The notes under the pieces: generated by a model | Seen by the model: only the letters and a program-made list of their open reading frames with translations | What the model was told of the DNA's origin: nothing | Databases searched by the model: none | Part shown: positions 22,166 to 26,361 of the stretch, one piece after another | How positions within the stretch are numbered: the stretch's first letter is position 1 | How the letters are laid out: each line of letters begins with the position of its first letter | NCBI RefSeq assembly: GCF_040409695.1 | Contig: NZ_JARWGJ010000152.1 | Coordinates: forward strand, 1-26,361 | Direction of reading: 5' to 3' | Length of the DNA stretch: 26,361 nt | DNA from: Longimonas sp040409695 | GTDB taxonomy: Bacteria; Bacteroidota; Rhodothermia; Rhodothermales; Salinibacteraceae | Translations under genes and position numbers: made by a program

Positions 22166-23539
22166 CTAACGCTCCTCAGATGACTCCTGCAACGACGCGT
22201 GCCCGTTTCCAGACGCATCGCCTGCCGCAGTATCTGCAGCATAGGGTGAAGTGCTGGACGGTGAAGTGCTGGGCGGAGCGGGCGTTACAGAGAGCATAGG
22301 CTGGGCGATGCCGCTCCGCCATCCGGCACGGAGCCCGATGAGCATCACGAGTGGGATGAGTCCGCTGTAGAGCACCTGGGGCCAGAACGGCCACCCAGCG
22401 AGCACGACAAGGGCGCTGCCCGCTGTGGCAATCCAGTAGTAGCGCAGGTATCGCTCAGGAAGCACTGCCCGTCCCAGCAGGGCCGCAGCAACCAGATGGG
22501 TCGGCCAGGCCCAGAGCAGGTTTAGATTCTGGTTGGTTACCTCATGCAAGCTAATAAACCAGAGAAAGGCCATGAGGAGTCCAGCTGTGCCTGCCACGCC
22601 GAACAAGGCCCGGTCGAAGGCGTCGGCCCAGTTCACCGGGGCGTGGCGCTGCTTCGCTGTGAGCACAATGCCCACGCCAAGCAGTCCCCACATAACGGCT
22701 GCAGGCCAGGGAAAAGCATCTTGGGGATGCGTATAACCGTCGATCCAGAGCAGGGTATCGGTTGCAGCGACGAGCGGGCGGCGCCCAGCATCATCGTCGA
22801 GGTAGGCATGGTCGGCGGCATCCAACAGAAAATCTGGCAGAAACATAGCCTCGTACGCCGTAACCTCCCGGTCGACCTGCGGGCCGAGAGCAAGGTAGAA
22901 GCCGAAGGTCGTCCATGGACGGTCGGCTACGTACAGGTCGAGCATCTCGCGGAACGTATGGCCTGGAGTGGGGGCCTCTGACCAGTCAATCGCCTGAGGC
23001 CACACCGCGTCGCAGGCGTCTCGGATGCGTGTAGAGCAGTTGTCGAACAGGAAGTCGTAGCGGTATACCCGGTTCTCAGGCTGGGCGTTTGTGCGCAGAA
23101 ACGCAATGAGCGCATCCCGCTGGGCGGGGGTCACGTCGAGCGCCTGCTCAATGACGGGGCGTCCGAGCTGCTCGTAGTGCCGCACGGCTGCTGAAAACGG
23201 GGCCACGCTCAGGTAGTAATCGAGCTGACCGTACAGGAATTTGGGTACGAACCAGCGGTCGAACTGAAAGGTGCCGTAGTTATAAAGCCGGTCGACGCCG
23301 CGCTCCGCATCGCGCACGCGCAGCGCACTGTGTCCGAACGCTTCGTAGACCGCCGGGCCCGGCAAGATGGTAATGAGCGTCACCTCGGCCTCGTCTGAGA
23401 ACTCCGCTGCGGTGGGCACCGCCGGGGGATGCGGGTCGGCACTGCCGGTGGCGGCGGCAGGGGGCACCCACGCAGCCGCCATGCCGGTCAGCATCGTGCA
23501 AAACAGGCCAATGCCTATGTATCGAGAAACCCAGGCCAT
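22166..23539 (-). CDS. Lnb-type lipoprotein N-acyltransferase candidate (DUF4105 protein)
   Basis: The N-terminal 260 residues match DUF4105, now linked to Lnb, the Bacteroides enzyme that N-acylates lipoproteins in place of Lnt. The protein has 457 residues. A signal or anchor segment is at 7-25. The periplasmic domain follows, with PAVYEAFGHSALRVRD (His70), LYNYGTFQFD (85-94) and YDFLFDNCSTRIRD (161-174, Cys168); His70 and Cys168 are the likely catalytic pair of this papain-like fold. From about 277 come five hydrophobic helices (such as AVMWGLLGVGIVLTA and ALFGVAGTAGLLMAFLWF), then a low-complexity Ser/Thr/Pro tail partly made by a 15-bp duplication. With Lgt it would complete triacylated lipoproteins. 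The acyltransferase role is inferred from the family; activity here is unproven. Confidence 0.85.
   Translation of the reverse strand: MAWVSRYIGIGLFCTMLTGMAAAWVPPAAATGSADPHPPAVPTAAEFSDEAEVTLITILPGPAVYEAFGHSALRVRDAERGVDRLYNYGTFQFDRWFVPKFLYGQLDYYLSVAPFSAAVRHYEQLGRPVIEQALDVTPAQRDALIAFLRTNAQPENRVYRYDFLFDNCSTRIRDACDAVWPQAIDWSEAPTPGHTFREMLDLYVADRPWTTFGFYLALGPQVDREVTAYEAMFLPDFLLDAADHAYLDDDAGRRPLVAATDTLLWIDGYTHPQDAFPWPAAVMWGLLGVGIVLTAKQRHAPVNWADAFDRALFGVAGTAGLLMAFLWFISLHEVTNQNLNLLWAWPTHLVAAALLGRAVLPERYLRYYWIATAGSALVVLAGWPFWPQVLYSGLIPLVMLIGLRAGWRSGIAQPMLSVTPAPPSTSPSSTSPYAADTAAGDASGNGHASLQESSEER
22245..22274. repeat. 15-bp tandem duplication in the 3' end of the Lnb-like gene
   Basis: ggtgaagtgctggac (22245-22259) and ggtgaagtgctgggc (22260-22274) match at 14 of 15 positions and encode a repeated STSP stretch in the tail. 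Confidence 0.88.
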
Positions 23540-23659
23540 ACGTCTTTCATTGTGATACGCGTCGTATACGGCGAATGTGAACGAGGGGGCAGCCAGACGG
23601 TTCGTCTGTATGCGGCGCGCATCGCTTCTACCAAGCTTCTGACAATACGCCTTTATCCT

Positions 23660-24508
23660 GTGGGACGTACTGAACGTGCACGCATTACCCTTTCGCGCCT
23701 CCGCGAGACTATCGACCGCCCCGAAACCGAACTGCAGTATACAACGCCGTACGAGCTGCTCGTAGCTGTTATCCTTTCGGCGCAGTGTACCGATGAGCGG
23801 GTCAACAAGACCACGCCGGCGCTGTTCGAAGCGTTCCCAACCGTGGAGGACATGGCCGAGGCCGACCCCGACGACATCTACCCCTACATCAAGTCGGTCA
23901 CGTTCCCAAACAACAAGTCGGGCTATCTGGCCAAGATGGCGCGCACGGTGTGCAACGACTTTGACGGATCCATCCCGGAAACCGTTACCAATCTACAGAA
24001 GCTGTCGGGCGTGGGGCGCAAGACCGCACAGGTCGTGGTAAACGTAGCGTTCGACGTAGCTGCGCTGCCGGTAGATACGCACGTCTTTCGCGTGGCCAAC
24101 CGCATCGGACTTGTACGGCGCGATGCCGACACGCCTGCAAAAGTCGAGCGCCAGCTCAAGCGCGTTATTCCGCGCGAAGACTGGGGGTATGCGCACCATC
24201 TGCTCATTTTGCACGGGCGCTACACATGTACGGCACGAAGCCCGTCGTGCGACGCATGCCCGCTCACCGACATCTGCGATCACTATGAGCGCTTGCAGCG
24301 CCTGCCCGACCCGCGTCCGGGACTGAGCACCGACAAAGGTGACTACTACTGCCGCACCTGCGACTCCTACTTCGATACGCCCGATACCCACATAGACCGC
24401 TACGACATTAAACAGACGGCCTGCCCGCGCTGCACTTCTATGATGGTCTTTCGTACACGCGACGGGAAACCGACCAAACAGCCGCTCGACTTTCGCGTGA
24501 ATGGATAG
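23660..24508 (+). CDS. nth: Endonuclease III with an added C-terminal zinc ribbon
   Basis: Base-excision enzyme (DNA glycosylase/AP lyase) for oxidised pyrimidines. From GTG 23660 it has 282 residues; the frame is open to 23429, but that would overlap the divergent Lnb-like gene, and no ATG sits near the domain edge. The Nth domain is complete: helix-hairpin-helix LSGVGRKTA (115-123) with the catalytic Lys121, Asp139 in LPVDTHVFRVANR, and the 4Fe-4S loop C-x6-C-x2-C-x5-C (Cys190, 197, 200, 206). Usual proteins end soon after this loop. Here about 70 residues follow with CRTC (231-234) and CPRC (255-258), a four-cysteine zinc ribbon. The start is the weakest part of this call. Confidence 0.9.
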   Translation: MGRTERARITLSRLRETIDRPETELQYTTPYELLVAVILSAQCTDERVNKTTPALFEAFPTVEDMAEADPDDIYPYIKSVTFPNNKSGYLAKMARTVCNDFDGSIPETVTNLQKLSGVGRKTAQVVVNVAFDVAALPVDTHVFRVANRIGLVRRDADTPAKVERQLKRVIPREDWGYAHHLLILHGRYTCTARSPSCDACPLTDICDHYERLQRLPDPRPGLSTDKGDYYCRTCDSYFDTPDTHIDRYDIKQTACPRCTSMMVFRTRDGKPTKQPLDFRVNG

Positions 24509-24604
24509 AGGCAACGCCGCGGCTGGCGCGTATTACCGACTGCATGCGCCAACAGCGGCGCACAGCCGTGCTACCGAATGGTTTCTATACATACCAACCT
24601 GCTT

Positions 24605-26134
24605 ATGACGCCCTCCGAAAAACATCTGCTGCTCATCCTCGATGGCTATGGCATTGCTGAAGACAAAGCGGTCAGCGCGATCGACACCGCCGATACGCCC
24701 TACATCGACGCGCTCTTCGATACGTACCCGCATGCCACGCTGACAGCTTCAGGAGAAGCAGTAGGATTGCCCGACGGACAGATGGGCAACTCCGAGGTTG
24801 GGCACATGAACCTCGGTGCGGGTCGTATTGTCTACCAGGAAATTACCCGCATCAACAAAGCGATCGACGACGAATCGTTCTTCGAGAACGAGCCCCTGGT
24901 GGATGCGGTGCGGCATGCCAGAAAGAAAAACTCGAAGCTGCACCTGATGGGCTGCTTTTCGGATGGGGGGGTGCACAGTCATCTCGACCATCTGTACGCG
25001 CTCCTTGAACTGGCTGCGCGCGAGGGGCTCGATCGTCGCCAGGTGTGCGTGCATGCCTTCACCGACGGGCGCGACACCGACCCGCATGGAGGGACCGACT
25101 ACATGTGGGAGTTTAAGCAGGAGGCCGAACGGGCCGGCGTCGGGCGCGTGGTTTCGATCATCGGGCGGTACTATGCGATGGATCGCGACGAGCGGTGGGA
25201 GCGCACCGAACGCGCATACCGCCTGCTTACCGAGGGGGAGGGCGAAACGTTTACCGATCCGGTAGATGCGCTCCATGCAAGCTATGACGATGGCATCACC
25301 GACGAGTTCGTAGAGCCGCGTGTCATCGACTACGGCGACCGCACCCGCAACCATATTGCCGACAACGATGCGGTTATCTTCTACAACTTCCGTGGCGACC
25401 GGGCACGCCAGATTACACGCGCCTTCACCGAGGACGACTTCGATGGCTTCGACCGGGGCGAAAAGCTCGATCTGAAGTACGTGATCTTCTCGCCCTACGA
25501 CGAGACGTTTGATCTGCCGGTAGCCTTTCCGAAGCTTAACCTTGAAGAAACGATCGGCGAGGTCGTGGCTGCGCAGAGCGGTACGCAGCTTCGCGCTGCT
25601 GAAACCGAAAAGTATCCACACGTAACGTACTTCTTCAGTGGCGGGCGCGAAGAGCCGTTTGAGGGCGAAGATCGTATCCTGGTGCCGTCTCCGAAGGTGG
25701 CAACGTACGACCTGCAGCCCGAGATGAGCGCCCCTGAGCTGGCGGCGCGTGTGGCTGAGGCGCTCGCTGAAAACGAGTACACGCTCGCTGTTGTCAACTT
25801 TGCAAACCCTGACATGGTCGGCCATACGGGCGACTTTGATGCTGCTGTAAAAGCAGTAGAAGCGGTAGACGCTGGCACGCGCACGGTGGTTGATGCAGCG
25901 CTGGAAGCCGGATACAGCGTGAGCATCATTGCCGACCATGGCAACGCCGATAAGCTCAGAAATGAAGACGGCAGTCCCAACACAGCACACACAACGGCAC
26001 GAGTGCCGCACATCATCATCAACGATGACGTGGCAGACATCCAGGATGGCAAGCTGGGCGACGTTGCGCCTACGATCTTGGCCATGCTCGGTATTGAACG
26101 GCCCGGCTCAATGACCGGATCGGTGCTCGTGTGA
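24605..26134 (+). CDS. gpmI: 2,3-bisphosphoglycerate-independent phosphoglycerate mutase
   Basis: Interconverts 3- and 2-phosphoglycerate in glycolysis and gluconeogenesis, in the cytoplasm, using two manganese ions. From ATG 24605 it has 509 residues, the usual length; the ATG at 24578 would add nine residues not typical of the family. The alkaline phosphatase-like fold is clear: LILDGYG with Asp13, the phosphoserine motif MGNSEVGHMNLGAGR with Ser63, GCFSDGGVHSH, FTDGRDTDP, FYNFRGDRARQ, NFANPDMVGHTGD and IIADHGNAD, then AHTTARVPHI. All expected metal-binding Asp and His positions are visible. It follows nth by about 96 bp on the same strand and ends with a strong terminator. Confidence 0.97.
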   Translation: MTPSEKHLLLILDGYGIAEDKAVSAIDTADTPYIDALFDTYPHATLTASGEAVGLPDGQMGNSEVGHMNLGAGRIVYQEITRINKAIDDESFFENEPLVDAVRHARKKNSKLHLMGCFSDGGVHSHLDHLYALLELAAREGLDRRQVCVHAFTDGRDTDPHGGTDYMWEFKQEAERAGVGRVVSIIGRYYAMDRDERWERTERAYRLLTEGEGETFTDPVDALHASYDDGITDEFVEPRVIDYGDRTRNHIADNDAVIFYNFRGDRARQITRAFTEDDFDGFDRGEKLDLKYVIFSPYDETFDLPVAFPKLNLEETIGEVVAAQSGTQLRAAETEKYPHVTYFFSGGREEPFEGEDRILVPSPKVATYDLQPEMSAPELAARVAEALAENEYTLAVVNFANPDMVGHTGDFDAAVKAVEAVDAGTRTVVDAALEAGYSVSIIADHGNADKLRNEDGSPNTAHTTARVPHIIINDDVADIQDGKLGDVAPTILAMLGIERPGSMTGSVLV

Positions 26135-26176
26135 TGCGGCATGTATCCCTGCTAAAAAACGTCCACACAAAACGAA

Positions 26177-26216
26177 AAAACGCCCGCTCCAGGATAAGCC
26201 TCGGAGCGGGCGTTTT
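26177..26216 (+). terminator. Rho-independent terminator after gpmI
   Basis: A perfect 14-bp stem, aaaacgcccgctcc (26177-26190) with ggagcgggcgtttt (26203-26216), has a 12-base loop, with T residues at the end of the stem. The A-run on the left arm could make it work on the opposite strand too. The remaining 145 bases to the window end show no gene I can support. Confidence 0.93.
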
Positions 26217-26361
26217 GTATGTGGTTGTGAACCTGTTTTGATTTCTTAATTTGGGCTGCGACCGGCTCCGCTGGGCTGCAAATTGTCCCCGATATCGGCC
26301 CGTAACCCCGGCTACGAACCTCTATCGTGGTCCAATTTTCGCCACAACGGCGCTCGCTCTC

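Noticed and set aside
23429..23659. N-terminal extension of endonuclease III
   Set aside because: It would overlap the start of the divergent Lnb-like gene and has no Nth likeness.
24749..26011. 420-codon open frame on the minus strand
   Set aside because: Antisense to gpmI; a by-product of GC-rich codon use with no family likeness.
26217..26361. Possible gene or tRNA at the right edge
   Set aside because: No cloverleaf or convincing reading frame; only a weak aatttg...caaatt inverted repeat was seen.
1..26361. CRISPR array, prophage, insertion sequence or defence island
   Set aside because: No regularly spaced repeats, integrase, transposase or known defence gene was found; the genes are mostly housekeeping.

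Overview
The window reads as ordinary chromosome from a salt-adapted member of the Rhodothermales, close to Salinibacter (phylum Rhodothermota, formerly Bacteroidota). This is inference. The base composition looks moderately high in GC. Many proteins carry acidic surfaces or acidic tails (trigger factor, ClpP, the 181-residue protein at 2182), as in salt-in halophiles. Several starts lack a clear Shine-Dalgarno sequence. The lipoprotein N-acyltransferase is of the Bacteroidota Lnb type. I see no prophage, insertion sequence, CRISPR array, rRNA or tRNA.

Layout. 1-1806: the 3' part of a class A penicillin-binding protein, cut by the window edge. 1807-2991: a repeat-rich spacer around one acidic orphan protein. 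2992-4092: a GT4 glycosyltransferase, convergent with a carotenoid oxygenase (4127-5560, minus) that lies downstream of lgt (5783-6610, minus). 6611-7521: a 0.9-kb non-coding stretch holding a nested inverted-repeat element, then tig and clpP on the plus strand with a strong terminator at 9874-9909. 9969-14417: a minus-strand run of yidD, a four-helix membrane protein, cysS, hemB and a small HhH-GPD-like protein. 14477-16124: a minus-strand DEAD-box RNA helicase with its terminator. 16439-17458: a secreted metzincin with a coiled-coil insertion. 17652-19455: hisI, tspO and an alpha/beta hydrolase on the plus strand, convergent with a YbjT-like SDR/DUF2867 protein (19489-20979, minus). 21260-21938: two small unknown genes. 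22166-23539: an Lnb-type protein (minus), divergent from nth (23660-24508), which is followed by gpmI (24605-26134) and its terminator.

Functional threads. Lgt and the Lnb-like protein would provide the first and last acyl-transfer steps of lipoprotein maturation. PBP1A, the glycosyltransferase and YidD also serve the envelope. Tig and ClpP handle protein folding and turnover, but clpX is not next to them. HemB makes porphobilinogen and TspO is a porphyrin-binding membrane protein. TspO beside a YbjT-like SDR is a neighbourhood I associate with light or oxidative-stress response.

The features most worth a second look are: (1) many short (10-18 bp) near-perfect tandem duplications, most at gene ends or in spacers; (2) the nested inverted repeat upstream of tig; (3) an endonuclease III with an added C-terminal zinc ribbon; (4) a metzincin whose catalytic domain is split by a long coiled coil; (5) the Lnb-type acyltransferase; (6) a two-gene cassette of unknown small proteins. 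I did not find a clear new multi-gene defence or biosynthetic system.
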